This document shows positions 26,755 to 36,429 of a DNA stretch of 64,000 bases, piece after piece; the stretch's first letter is position 1, and every line of letters starts with the position of its first letter. The DNA is taken from positions 178,249-242,248 of the forward strand of contig CAZGQO010000004.1 in assembly GCA_964527925.1 (NCBI GenBank). The letters run 5' to 3'. The stretch comes from Ch128b sp964527925. GTDB taxonomy: Bacteria > Bacteroidota > Ignavibacteria > Ch128b. The position numbers were made by a program, and so were the translations under genes. Below the pieces are notes generated by a model. It worked only from the letters and a program-made list of their open reading frames with translations, did no database searches and was not told the origin of the DNA.

Positions 26755-27624
26755 TTATTTCTTTCCTAATGATTTTAAGATTTCCTCTTCAAGTTTTTTA
26801 GCTTCTTCATCGGAGATATTTAATTCAATTCTTTTCTGTTTTAAGAATTCTTCTTCTTCTTTATTAAGTACACCATCACGATAAGCAGTTTTTAACATTT
26901 CTTTATAAGTAGAAAATCTTGCTAAATCTTTTAGAATTAAATTGACAAAGTGATTTGTAAATGGCTCGATGTATTTACTAAGCTTCATAGCCCTGCGTTT
27001 TAGGAAACTATAACCAATGACAGAGGGAATAGCCACAATCAATCCACCAGCAGTAGTAATCAACGCAACTGAAATTCCACCAGCAACTACTGCGGGATCG
27101 CCTTTACCACCTTTAGCAATTTCATCGAAAGACATAATCATACCGAGGATAGTTCCAAGCAAGCCGAGCAATGTAGCCACACTGGCGATTGTATTAACAA
27201 TTGGTAAAAATTCTTCGAAGTACTCGTCAGCAGCTTCTGCACCAGTATCAAGCAATTCGTTTCTCATATCATGAATTGGTCTTTTTTCGACCACAAGAAA
27301 ATTAAATCTCTTCAGAACCTGTAAAAATACATATCCAAGAACACCTTTATTCTTTTCACACCATTCGATAATTGGGTCAATTGAACCAAAACGATTTAAT
27401 AAATCTTCGAGATTATTTAATATTTCACTTGCTTTTGATTCTTTTGGAACAGAATAATATCGGTACAATCTTTCAATTATAATCCCAAGTGAAACAATAG
27501 AGAAAAACAAAAGTGGATACATGATATACCATCCACCTTTGTTTAAGATTTCAACTAACCAGTTCTCGGTTAACCAGCTTCTAAGTGTATTTTCCGTCTG
27601 TAAAATGATTAATAATGTCTTCAA
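26755..27624 (-). CDS. MotA/TolQ/ExbB-family proton-channel subunit
   Basis: A 289-residue inner-membrane protein. It starts with TTG at 27624, supported by GGAGG seven bases upstream. Three transmembrane helices lie near 33-52, 140-165 and 182-206. The conserved core is 'IASVATLLGLLGTILGMIMS' and 'GGISVALITTAGGLIVAIPS', with the threonines that line the ExbB/TolQ channel. A charged coiled tail (255-289) is longer than in E. coli ExbB. Together with ExbD it should couple the proton gradient to movement of a transducer, here most likely the DUF4159 protein two genes downstream. Confidence 0.95.
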   Translation of the reverse strand: MKTLLIILQTENTLRSWLTENWLVEILNKGGWYIMYPLLFFSIVSLGIIIERLYRYYSVPKESKASEILNNLEDLLNRFGSIDPIIEWCEKNKGVLGYVFLQVLKRFNFLVVEKRPIHDMRNELLDTGAEAADEYFEEFLPIVNTIASVATLLGLLGTILGMIMSFDEIAKGGKGDPAVVAGGISVALITTAGGLIVAIPSVIGYSFLKRRAMKLSKYIEPFTNHFVNLILKDLARFSTYKEMLKTAYRDGVLNKEEEEFLKQKRIELNISDEEAKKLEEEILKSLGKK

Positions 27625-27645
27625 GGTTCATCCTCCATAAAAATT

Positions 27646-30600
27646 TTATTGATTTTCTAACCATTCTTTGTGTTCTTTTGCGAAGAAGTAAGCGGCTCTT
27701 TCATTTTCATCTTTACTGTTTTGATATAACCTAATTACTTCTTCGTACCATTTAATAGCTTCTTTTTTCTTGTCCAACATTTCATAAGAAGCAGCTATAT
27801 TTACACGACAACCAACAGCAACACTCGCATCTGGATATTTTTTCAAAACTTTCATCAATTCTTCGATAGATTTTTCATATTTCTTCTCATCAAAATATTT
27901 CATTGCTTGTTCATATTCGAGATATGAATTTATCTGACTTAAATCATACAATAATTCATCAACTTCGTTAATCTTTTCATATTTAGGATATTTCTTTTTT
28001 AGTTCTGAATAATAAATTGATGCGTTTTGATAGTCTTTGATATTGTAATAATAATCACCAATTGTAAAGAGACCATGCGGAGCAAATTCACTTTCTGGAT
28101 AACGCTGAGCTAAAAGCTTAAATGTTTCAATCATTTTCTCCGGCTGTTGAAGTTCATAATAACACCAGCCTTCATTGTAAAAAGCAGCTGCGGTAAGATC
28201 TGATTTTGGATATCTTCTGTAAGTCAATTGATATTCTCTCACAGCTTGTTCAAATTTTTTCAGGTTGAACATACACTCACCAGCATAGTACTGCATATCT
28301 GGTGCTTTTGGATCCTGTGGATAGATAGAGACAAAAGTTTTCATTGTATTATAAGCCTGCTGCCATTCACCTATTTCATACAATGCATAGGCTTTAAATA
28401 AAATTGCATCTCTTTTATGAATTCCATCCGGATATTGACTCAAATATCTGTTAAAAATTTTAATTGCCTGTTCGTAATCCTGTTGATCGTAATACAATGC
28501 TCCAAGCTGGAATAGTATATCTTGAATTTCAGGTGCGTTGGGAAATTTATTTGCTGCTTCAAATAACAAATCTGTTGCTTTTTTCAGATCACCAAGTTGT
28601 TTATAACTGTTTGAAATGTTGATGTAATTTGTAATTAATGTAGTTGTGTCCAGTCCATTGATTTTCAGAGATTTATTAGCGTAATCAATTGATTCGTTGT
28701 AATTGCCTCCTTCATAATAAATGGTTGAGAGTGTTGAATAATATTTTCCTATTTGCACTTCATTTTTTGTCTGTTCAATGAGTTGATTGAAAATGTTAAC
28801 ACCTTTTTCAAGATCACCCATTCTAGCGTATGATAATGCTAACTTTTCGTAAGCATTATCAATGTTCTGAGAAAATACATTTCTGAAAGTTTTATTATTC
28901 AAAACAAATTCTAGTTCATCTCTTGCTGTTTCATATTTTTCTACTTGGTATGAAATGATTCCTTTCATATATCTAACCTGAACTGCAAAACTTTCTCTCT
29001 TTTCAAGTAAAGTTGAATCAAGTAAAATTTTATCGAGATATTCAAGAGCCAGATTGTAATCACCCTTGTTGATATACAAATCAGCAAAGTTGAAATAAAT
29101 ATCATTAATAATGTTCACACTGTCTTTCTTTTCTTCAGCAATCTCAAGAACTTTCTGGAGAAATTTTTCACCACTATCGAATTCTGAACGAGCCGAATAA
29201 ATTTTACAGATTTTATTTACCGCACCTGGGTAATGAGGTGAATAAAAATAGATTTTATCAAAGCTTGCCATTGCTTCATCATATTGCTTACTATCTGCTA
29301 AAACGAGTAATCGGTAGTAATATACCTCGTTTGAATCAATCTTTGTAAAGTGATTTTGAATTACATCAGAAATTAAGCTCAAAGCTTCTTGAAATTCATT
29401 TAACTTGTAAAGAGTGAATGCAAGTTGAACTTTTGCATTTGGAATCTCTTCACTATTCGGGAAATTCTTTATTAGAGTCTCAAGAGTTTTTCTCGCTGAA
29501 GCATAATCACCAGCAAAGTTAAAAGCTGATGCTTTTATGCTAAAAACCGCTGGAAGTAAATCTGAATATGCATATTTATTAATGAATGAGTCACAGTGTG
29601 CAACTGTCTGTGTAAAGTTTTTCGCATTGTAGTAATTCAGAATTACACTAAGTTTTGCCTTATCGACGCTAAAATCAATTGCATCAGCAACGCTTTCATA
29701 ACTATTGATGTAAAAATCAAATTCTTCAGCAGCTTTTTCAAATTGTTTTGCCTGTTGATAAGTTTCAGCAATCTTATACTGGAATTTTGCCTGTAATTTT
29801 TTGTTAGCAAAATTTTGATCAATTGCATCTCGATAAGTTGCTATACACTCATCTATGCCATTCTCTTCCAGAGTGTAATCGGCAATTTTAATCCATGCGA
29901 CTTCTTGCAGAGATGGGATCAAAGTGAATGTAGTTATAATTTTTTTGTAATAACTGATAGCGAGATCATAATTTTTTAGTTTTCTATATGAGTCTCCAAT
30001 TTTAATGTAAGCTTTAGCGACAAGTTCTAAATCAGTTGTTTCAAAATTTCTGCCTTCATTTACTTCAAATAATCTTCTCTCTTTTTCAGCTTTGAGTTCT
30101 ATTTTTTCCCAATCCTGTTTTGTAAAAATTTCTGGCTGGAATTTGTTGATTAATTCCATCCAGTGTTCCAGAGCCAGTTCATAATTTTTTGCGTCGAAAT
30201 AGTTTTGAGCAATTTGATACAAAGCACGAGCATAGTATTCCGTCTTTGGATACTTTTTTAATAACTTGTGAAATACAATCGATGAGCTGTCATACTTTTC
30301 CATTTCTCGATAAGCCCAGCCAACATCATAAAGAGCTTGTTCAGATTTTTTATCATCAGGAAATTTTATAAAAAGCTTAAATGCTTCTTCAATCGCTTCA
30401 TCGTATCGACCTAATCTGTAATAAATATCATAAATCTGAAATTGTGCAAGAGCTGCCAATTTCGGTTCATCTTTTTGTAATGATATAGTTCTAAAGTAGT
30501 ATATAGCAGAGTCAGAAATATTCATTTGCTTGAATGCATTTCCTTTCATATAAGCGGCAGCTACTCTTACACTAATTGTGTATTCATTATTAAGAATGCT

Positions 30601-30792
30601 TACTTTGATAGAATCCTCTTCCAGTAATTTGCTTTCAGTGTAAAGGATGTAATCATACATTCTGATTGCATTTTTATAATCTCGGGAAACGAAGTAATTC
30701 TGTCCCGCATTGAATGCATTTTTGAATTCTTGCGGGCTTGGTATAAAGTAACTCGCAATAGTCGCAACCAGAAATACAATAAGCTGCCACAT
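27646..30792 (-). CDS. Giant tetratricopeptide repeat protein
   Basis: From the ATG at 30792 (1048 residues); a TTG two codons upstream is also possible. A hydrophobic N-terminus (about 2-18) acts as signal or anchor. The rest is a nearly continuous array of TPR-type helical pairs, with repeated 'YP' turns and 'A-x2-x-F-x-K' patterns such as 'YQQAKQFEKAAEEFDFYINS', 'DQQDYEQAIKIFNRYLSQYP' and 'NIKDYQNASIYYSELKKKYP'. Some segments resemble Tol-Pal-associated CpoB/YbgF repeats. It lies 21 bases before exbB and just after the beta-barrel gene, so a periplasmic scaffold between the inner-membrane motor and the outer membrane is plausible. No catalytic domain is visible. Confidence 0.85.
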   Translation of the reverse strand: MWQLIVFLVATIASYFIPSPQEFKNAFNAGQNYFVSRDYKNAIRMYDYILYTESKLLEEDSIKVSILNNEYTISVRVAAAYMKGNAFKQMNISDSAIYYFRTISLQKDEPKLAALAQFQIYDIYYRLGRYDEAIEEAFKLFIKFPDDKKSEQALYDVGWAYREMEKYDSSSIVFHKLLKKYPKTEYYARALYQIAQNYFDAKNYELALEHWMELINKFQPEIFTKQDWEKIELKAEKERRLFEVNEGRNFETTDLELVAKAYIKIGDSYRKLKNYDLAISYYKKIITTFTLIPSLQEVAWIKIADYTLEENGIDECIATYRDAIDQNFANKKLQAKFQYKIAETYQQAKQFEKAAEEFDFYINSYESVADAIDFSVDKAKLSVILNYYNAKNFTQTVAHCDSFINKYAYSDLLPAVFSIKASAFNFAGDYASARKTLETLIKNFPNSEEIPNAKVQLAFTLYKLNEFQEALSLISDVIQNHFTKIDSNEVYYYRLLVLADSKQYDEAMASFDKIYFYSPHYPGAVNKICKIYSARSEFDSGEKFLQKVLEIAEEKKDSVNIINDIYFNFADLYINKGDYNLALEYLDKILLDSTLLEKRESFAVQVRYMKGIISYQVEKYETARDELEFVLNNKTFRNVFSQNIDNAYEKLALSYARMGDLEKGVNIFNQLIEQTKNEVQIGKYYSTLSTIYYEGGNYNESIDYANKSLKINGLDTTTLITNYINISNSYKQLGDLKKATDLLFEAANKFPNAPEIQDILFQLGALYYDQQDYEQAIKIFNRYLSQYPDGIHKRDAILFKAYALYEIGEWQQAYNTMKTFVSIYPQDPKAPDMQYYAGECMFNLKKFEQAVREYQLTYRRYPKSDLTAAAFYNEGWCYYELQQPEKMIETFKLLAQRYPESEFAPHGLFTIGDYYYNIKDYQNASIYYSELKKKYPKYEKINEVDELLYDLSQINSYLEYEQAMKYFDEKKYEKSIEELMKVLKKYPDASVAVGCRVNIAASYEMLDKKKEAIKWYEEVIRLYQNSKDENERAAYFFAKEHKEWLENQ

Positions 30793-30798
30793 ATTCAA

Positions 30799-33765
30799 TT
30801 AGAATCCAGTATAGATTGAAAAATATAAAGTCGATTCTTCTCTGCCTTTGAAACGATCTTCTTCTCGCTTGAAATCTCTTGTTGTGTACTTGTAACCAAA
30901 ATCAATTACAATATTATAACCAGCATATTGGGATTTATTACTTAATGAAAAAGCAACTGTTCTTCTATCTTCACTTTCAAAATCATCTTTGAGATTTCTA
31001 ATTCTATAAGCAAGTGGTGAAATTCCTTTAAGGAAAGTTATTCCCTGCATTCCAAAATGTAAAGTTGTGTTTTGAGTTAACTTATAATCCACTCTTAGAA
31101 TTGGAATAGTTTCTTGAAGGTGTTTATTTATCACGGTGATTTTTTCACCATCTTTATTTTCTGTTAGTTTAGAAGATTTTTCTGTTCGAATCTTGAATTG
31201 TGGAATAACAAACAACTTATTATTCAAGAAAGAAAACTGATATTCAATTTTATTTACCATTCCAAAGAAAGAAATTCTTCCTTCAACTTGATCATTCAAT
31301 AAGCGACTTTCATTTACAAATGCAAGTAATCTATTACCCTGAGGAAATTGATGATTTAATTGAAGTCTAAGATTATTTTCAATTCTCAGATTTGGAATTT
31401 GAGAATATACAGTCCCGAGATAAAAATTATTTACAAGACTGTTTTTAAACAGTAAAGGATCAAGAACATAATCAGGGAAAGGATCAGCAGTGGTTATAAC
31501 ACCAGGGAACTGATAACAATCATTTGGAATGTTGTCTTTCACCTGTTTCAAAACATAAAAAATTCTTAGCGATCCAAACTTGGGAGTTTCAGTAAAATAA
31601 GTCAGCTTAAAATAATTTACATAATTCTTACCGCCTTTCAGTAAACCTTCTTCTCTCAGTAAACCAAAACCAAAATTCAAATTTTTAATCAATTCAAGGG
31701 AAGTAAAAAGATGATAACCTTTTTGATCTGGTGTATAAGGATAATCGGGCAATATGTCGTTTTCCTGTTCGTCAATTACATCGTTGTTGTTCCAGTCGTC
31801 ACCATAATCAAGGCTTGGCGGATCGGAATAGAAAGTTAGAAAGTCCTGGGCATAATCAGGAATTCCATCGGCATTTTTATCATCATCGGGAATTCCATCA
31901 CGATCTCTGTCTTTCCCCGGGAAAATTCCGGTATCAGGTCTCCTTAAAATCGTTGCAAGACTAACCAATTCATTTGTGTTTTGACGATAACCAAGCAAGA
32001 AGAAATCACCAACTCGATTCAAAACATCTCGGTTCTTTGCACGAGAATCAGTTGTAAAAACATTGTAGTGATAAAATCCATCTTCCCATCTATCATTATC
32101 ATCGTTATCATCAACTAAAGCATAGTAAGCACCGCCGGGAATAATTGCACCACTGCTTGATGCATCATAACCAAGAAAATCAGGATAAATTGGATTTGGA
32201 ATTAAGTTATCTGATGGTGAGCTGTAAAAACTATTCTCAAGAGTATAAATATTTAATCCAGTCGTATAATTTCCATCAATCTTATAAATCTCAGCACCGA
32301 GTGTTAATCTGCCAAGTTTTTTCTTTCCTCTAAGAAACCATGCTTCACCGACTAAGTCCTGTTCTTCACCCGATTTGCCAGTGAATCTGGTATCTCTAAT
32401 AATTGGATACTTAAAATGTTCTTTGCTGTGATTGTACTCACCTTCAATTTCGAATCCTTTCCAGTTAAATGAGAAATTAAATCCATAAACTTCCATTCCA
32501 GTTACAAGTCCATAAGAAAAAGTTACAATCTGTTTGTTAGAAGCATCAGTTACATTACCTTCAGCTCTTCTGATTGTTCTAAACGGTGTTGGTGTTGCGT
32601 AAAGTTGAGGATCAGTGTGTGATTGAAATCTTGCATCACCTGTGTATTCATCCAATCTATTCAACCAATCGTGAGCAATGTCAATTTGATAATCGTTTGC
32701 AAGAACAAGTTGGAATTGAACAGAAGTAGCTCCTTCAGGAATAACGAATGCATAAGTGATATTTTCTCCATCTCTCGAACCAATTTTTACTGGATAAGAA
32801 GGAGGAAATGTAGAATATCTATCACGATAATTTATGTACCTTGTAAAACTTGTTGTATCAGCTCCGCCAAAGAAATCTTTTGCATTTATCCAGAAATTTC
32901 TAAACACCCAATATTGAATTGGATCATTTAAAGTTGTTTCAGATGGATTTGGTACATTCCCATGAATATTCTTAATTGGTCGAGCAACGCCATTTATAAT
33001 AATTGTTGGAGGCTGGAACAGAATTGGACCAGAGATATCACCAGGGCTATCATCACTAATTCGAATAAAAATTACTCGAGGAATTGCGTTCGATACAACA
33101 CCTTTCAAAGAAGATTCTCTTGAATCGATACTTGCTCTTCTTTGATGTTGATTTAAATACGTAATTCCAACAGTCAATACATCACCAATGTCAGTCTCAA
33201 AGTGCCCGCCAAGTAAATATTGTGTCCAGTCTCGAATTCTTCTAACACCATCGGAATAAAATCCTTGATCAAATCTGAATCGAATAGGATCGCTTATTCT
33301 TGAAACTATGATTGTACCTCTGTTTTTTGCAGTTGCACCATCCCAACGAATTCCATTGAAACGAGCTTTATCAAGTGTAAGACTAGTGAATTTTGTTCTG
33401 ATTGCATCACCAACCATTAAACGTGTAGTAAAACCACCATAACTATCATTCCCGATAACAAGATTGCTGAAATAGTTTTCATAATATCTTGATTTTAGAA
33501 AATTACTTTGACCACCTGGAATATTCTGGTCAATTGCCTGTTTTTGTGTTTCGTTGAATTCTATTACTGGATAACCTTCAATCAAAAAATTTCCAAAGTT
33601 ATCAAAGAATTTTTTCTTCTCAATCTTCGAACTATAGTTCTCATAATTTCGTCCTGAGAGGTTGATATATTTTTCTTCTTCTTTTCCAAGATTAGAAATG
33701 AACTGTCCGTGCAGAGTTGAAATTGATGTTATTAACAAACCCAGTAAGTAAAAATAATTTTTCAA
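30799..33765 (-). CDS. Large outer-membrane beta-barrel-like protein, unrecognised family
   Basis: I choose TTG at 33765 (988 residues) because GGAGG lies five bases upstream and it begins a clean signal peptide (KNYFYLLGLLITSISTLHGQ); an ATG at 33789 adds eight residues. The body is beta-rich with aromatic-ended strands ('TLHFGMQGITFLKGISPLAY', 'YAGYNIVIDFGYKYTT') and ends 'RFKGREESTLYFSIYTGF', as outer-membrane barrels end in an aromatic residue. A calcium-loop region about two thirds along reads 'DRDRDGIPDDDKNADGIPD' followed by 'DWNNNDVIDEQENDI', like thrombospondin type 3 repeats. I do not recognise the family. It follows a PorV-like gene and precedes the TPR and ExbBD genes, suggesting the outer-membrane component of that system. 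Confidence 0.7.
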   Translation of the reverse strand: MKNYFYLLGLLITSISTLHGQFISNLGKEEEKYINLSGRNYENYSSKIEKKKFFDNFGNFLIEGYPVIEFNETQKQAIDQNIPGGQSNFLKSRYYENYFSNLVIGNDSYGGFTTRLMVGDAIRTKFTSLTLDKARFNGIRWDGATAKNRGTIIVSRISDPIRFRFDQGFYSDGVRRIRDWTQYLLGGHFETDIGDVLTVGITYLNQHQRRASIDSRESSLKGVVSNAIPRVIFIRISDDSPGDISGPILFQPPTIIINGVARPIKNIHGNVPNPSETTLNDPIQYWVFRNFWINAKDFFGGADTTSFTRYINYRDRYSTFPPSYPVKIGSRDGENITYAFVIPEGATSVQFQLVLANDYQIDIAHDWLNRLDEYTGDARFQSHTDPQLYATPTPFRTIRRAEGNVTDASNKQIVTFSYGLVTGMEVYGFNFSFNWKGFEIEGEYNHSKEHFKYPIIRDTRFTGKSGEEQDLVGEAWFLRGKKKLGRLTLGAEIYKIDGNYTTGLNIYTLENSFYSSPSDNLIPNPIYPDFLGYDASSSGAIIPGGAYYALVDDNDDNDRWEDGFYHYNVFTTDSRAKNRDVLNRVGDFFLLGYRQNTNELVSLATILRRPDTGIFPGKDRDRDGIPDDDKNADGIPDYAQDFLTFYSDPPSLDYGDDWNNNDVIDEQENDILPDYPYTPDQKGYHLFTSLELIKNLNFGFGLLREEGLLKGGKNYVNYFKLTYFTETPKFGSLRIFYVLKQVKDNIPNDCYQFPGVITTADPFPDYVLDPLLFKNSLVNNFYLGTVYSQIPNLRIENNLRLQLNHQFPQGNRLLAFVNESRLLNDQVEGRISFFGMVNKIEYQFSFLNNKLFVIPQFKIRTEKSSKLTENKDGEKITVINKHLQETIPILRVDYKLTQNTTLHFGMQGITFLKGISPLAYRIRNLKDDFESEDRRTVAFSLSNKSQYAGYNIVIDFGYKYTTRDFKREEDRFKGREESTLYFSIYTGF

Positions 33766-33792
33766 TTTAACCTCCAGAAAAAATTTCATCAG

Positions 33793-34701
33793 TTAAAATT
33801 GATAGCTTAGAGAAAATTTATGACTTCCACCAATACCTACAACTTCAATGTTATTTACATAGGCATAATCAATTCTTAAATTATTAATAAAAACACCGAA
33901 GCCTCCGTTAAGCGAACTTTGTTTAAACGGAGAATCGTTGATGATACTATTATACCCACCTCTGATAAAAATTCCTGTTTCAACTCCGGCAACTTTTGTT
34001 TTTGCACCAAGAAACTCAGCACCAAATTTCAAGATGTAATTATCTTCTTCTCTAACACCATCTATTGCAACAAGATAATTATAAGTTGGAGAGTAGTAGG
34101 AAATTCCTGCAGCAATTTTCATTGGTAATCTTGCATCATCAGAACCATTGATTGCAATGCTCGGTTGAGTAATATCTTGAGCAGCAGCACCAAACCTTAA
34201 AATTCCATTTCCAAAAACATTTCCGATTGAGTAAAAAATACCAGCATCGAAAGTAAATCCTAAGTAACTTTGCGAATTCTCACCAGGTGCAGGAAGTGCA
34301 CTCCATCTGAGCAATTTGAAACTTCCACCTATTCCGAAATTGCCAATGTCTTTCGCATAACTCATTATCAAAGTATTTTCCTGCCATGCACCTGCTTTTA
34401 GATGAGTTAATCCAGCACCAAATTTTCCAAATTCCCAGAGCGGAACAGTTGATGAGAAGGCAAGATAGTACAAATCTTCATCAACTCCGGTGAATAATTG
34501 ATTGTATGTTGATGAGATTTCAAGTCTATTAAGATTAATCAGTCCTGCTGGATTGTAAAAAACTGTATAAGAGGCATCACCAACACCTGTGAAAGCACCG
34601 CCAAGAGCAATTACTCTGCTGTGGACACCTAAATTTTCAAATCCACCTGCAAATAATTTCGAAAAGATTAAGATTGAAAAAATTAATAAAAACTTTTTCA
34701 C
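33793..34701 (-). CDS. PorV/PorQ family outer-membrane protein
   Basis: A 302-residue protein beginning with GTG at 34701 after a GAGGT ribosome site. A signal peptide (cleavage near LFAGG) is followed by the conserved family start 'SRVIALGGAFTGVGDASYTV' and 'FYNPAGLINLNRLEIS'. The remaining strands fit a FadL-like 14-stranded barrel, as in PorV, which shuttles T9SS cargo, or PorQ. Ignavibacteria usually have many such paralogs, so assignment to the PorV role itself is uncertain. It sits 15 bases after the discoidin/FlgD-like gene and 27 bases before the large barrel gene. Confidence 0.85.
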   Translation of the reverse strand: MKKFLLIFSILIFSKLFAGGFENLGVHSRVIALGGAFTGVGDASYTVFYNPAGLINLNRLEISSTYNQLFTGVDEDLYYLAFSSTVPLWEFGKFGAGLTHLKAGAWQENTLIMSYAKDIGNFGIGGSFKLLRWSALPAPGENSQSYLGFTFDAGIFYSIGNVFGNGILRFGAAAQDITQPSIAINGSDDARLPMKIAAGISYYSPTYNYLVAIDGVREEDNYILKFGAEFLGAKTKVAGVETGIFIRGGYNSIINDSPFKQSSLNGGFGVFINNLRIDYAYVNNIEVVGIGGSHKFSLSYQF

Positions 34702-34716
34702 AGCTACCTCAATGAT

Positions 34717-36429
34717 TTAATAAACAACCGTTATAATTTTTGTTGATTGTTCTGTTTTCGCATCAGCTTCAACAATTACCTGAACAAGATAAGGACCTGG
34801 CCGCACAAGTTTTCCATTTTCATCTCTGCCGTCCCAACTAAAAGAATTCTGAGCAATAAATGCCGCAGCACTCGAAGTTGAATTGTAAACCTCTTTAATC
34901 AATTTACCCTGAAGATCAAAAATCAAAATCTTGAGTTTCCTTATTTCACCACCAATTAAGTTTTTTGGTTCACCAATATTTGCAAGGAAGAATGAAAGTT
35001 TAGTTTCGTCGTTAATTCCATCTCCATTTGGTGTGAATGGATTTGGATCAACTTTAAAATCAATTATCAATCTCGGGGGTACTCCCGTTGTTATAATGCT
35101 CCATGCTTCTACTCCACTTGATTTTTTTGCATCAACTCTCTGTGGATTTTCAGGAGTTAAAATGCTGTGCAGATAAGAAACAAACTTATTCACACCAAGA
35201 AATGGCGTACATTTTAAGCTGGCTTCAAATATTGTTGATGTAGTAATAGGATTATCAAATATTATAACAATTTTATCTGCATAGATTTGAGAAGAATAGG
35301 AAACAGGATTTCCATCTAACTTTACGCTCAATAATTCTGTTGGTGTGGGAGTACTAATTGTAATCTGATGAATAGGATAATTAGTTGCATCCTTTGTAAT
35401 TACAATTTTGTAAGTAAAGATATTTTCTTGAAGAATTTGTGAATACTGAGGAGTTATTGATGCATCTGTGGATTGGGCGATTAATGTTTTATCGTAAAAA
35501 ATTTCTATTTCATCGATTTTGGGTGTTTGTAATGTGAGCGTTCCAAGACGCACCTGATATTGAACATATCTTCGGGGTTCGTAAACTGGTAACTGTGTTC
35601 CTGAAATAGTTGTAGAATCTTCAGTCCAATCACTCCATGTTGAATCAACAACAGGTGTATTCCCAGTTCTCATTCTCAAAGAAATTTGTGTTCCTTCAGG
35701 TTGTTCAGCTTTCCAGGTAATCTTTGACCAGTTTACATGTTGACCCACATCGATAACCTTTGAAGTAAAATAACCTTCAGGTAAATAACCTTTTCCAAAA
35801 ACTTCTATTTCAGAAATAACTGTACTCTGTACTTGATCAATCACATCAATTGTAATTTTTAAGAATCTCAATTCAACAACTCTATCGAAATAATCATCAG
35901 TTACACCAAGAGTATTTTCAGGAACCTGAACCAATTTTTCCATCGATAATGTATCTAAACCACCATAAATAGTGTAAGCTCTAACTCTTAGGTTGGTAGG
36001 AATATTGGTTGGTCCACCGGGATAAAAACCAAGCTGCCAGATTCTTACCCTGTTTACTGCTCTCACAGCTTGTAGATCAATTACCATGTATGTTCCTTCA
36101 CCACCAGGACCAGCGTTTAAAGATAAAATCTGAACATAAGAAGGTGAAAAGAATTTACCATCTACAAGTTTTAAACCATTTCGAGCTGCAGTATCAGGTG
36201 GAAGATTTTTGCTTTTGTAAACTATGTAAGCGAATTTATTTCTGGCAAGGTTCTCATTTTCTCCTGTTTGAAGAAGCAGTTTGCCTGGTTCTGTATTCCA
36301 ATCAATGGCAGAAGTTAATGATGAATCAACTGAATTGCCATTCCAGGTTGTATCTTTATATGAAAATTGTGAAAAGGAAATATTGCTCAGAAAGAGTGTG
36401 AAGCAGATTATTTTAATTATGTTTTTCAT
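34717..36429 (-). CDS. Exported protein with discoidin-like and FlgD/gliding-type C-terminal domains
   Basis: A 570-residue protein, the first gene of the 12-gene minus-strand run. A signal peptide (cleavage near ISFSQ) precedes a region resembling F5/8 discoidin domains (about 60-215: 'GEGTYMVIDLQAVRAVNRVR', 'ELRFLKITIDVID'). A beta-rich middle follows. The C-terminus has 'DPNPFTPNGDGINDETKLSF' and 'FSWDGRDENGKLVRPGPYLV', the pattern of FlgD Ig-like and gliding-associated C-terminal domains. It lacks a standard type A T9SS tail. Its upstream region (36430-36903) should hold the promoter of the whole operon. Confidence 0.75.
   Translation of the reverse strand: MKNIIKIICFTLFLSNISFSQFSYKDTTWNGNSVDSSLTSAIDWNTEPGKLLLQTGENENLARNKFAYIVYKSKNLPPDTAARNGLKLVDGKFFSPSYVQILSLNAGPGGEGTYMVIDLQAVRAVNRVRIWQLGFYPGGPTNIPTNLRVRAYTIYGGLDTLSMEKLVQVPENTLGVTDDYFDRVVELRFLKITIDVIDQVQSTVISEIEVFGKGYLPEGYFTSKVIDVGQHVNWSKITWKAEQPEGTQISLRMRTGNTPVVDSTWSDWTEDSTTISGTQLPVYEPRRYVQYQVRLGTLTLQTPKIDEIEIFYDKTLIAQSTDASITPQYSQILQENIFTYKIVITKDATNYPIHQITISTPTPTELLSVKLDGNPVSYSSQIYADKIVIIFDNPITTSTIFEASLKCTPFLGVNKFVSYLHSILTPENPQRVDAKKSSGVEAWSIITTGVPPRLIIDFKVDPNPFTPNGDGINDETKLSFFLANIGEPKNLIGGEIRKLKILIFDLQGKLIKEVYNSTSSAAAFIAQNSFSWDGRDENGKLVRPGPYLVQVIVEADAKTEQSTKIITVVY

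Noticed and set aside
30799..33765. SprA (Sov), the T9SS translocon barrel
   Set aside because: The protein is less than half the length of SprA and I could not find its characteristic repeats.
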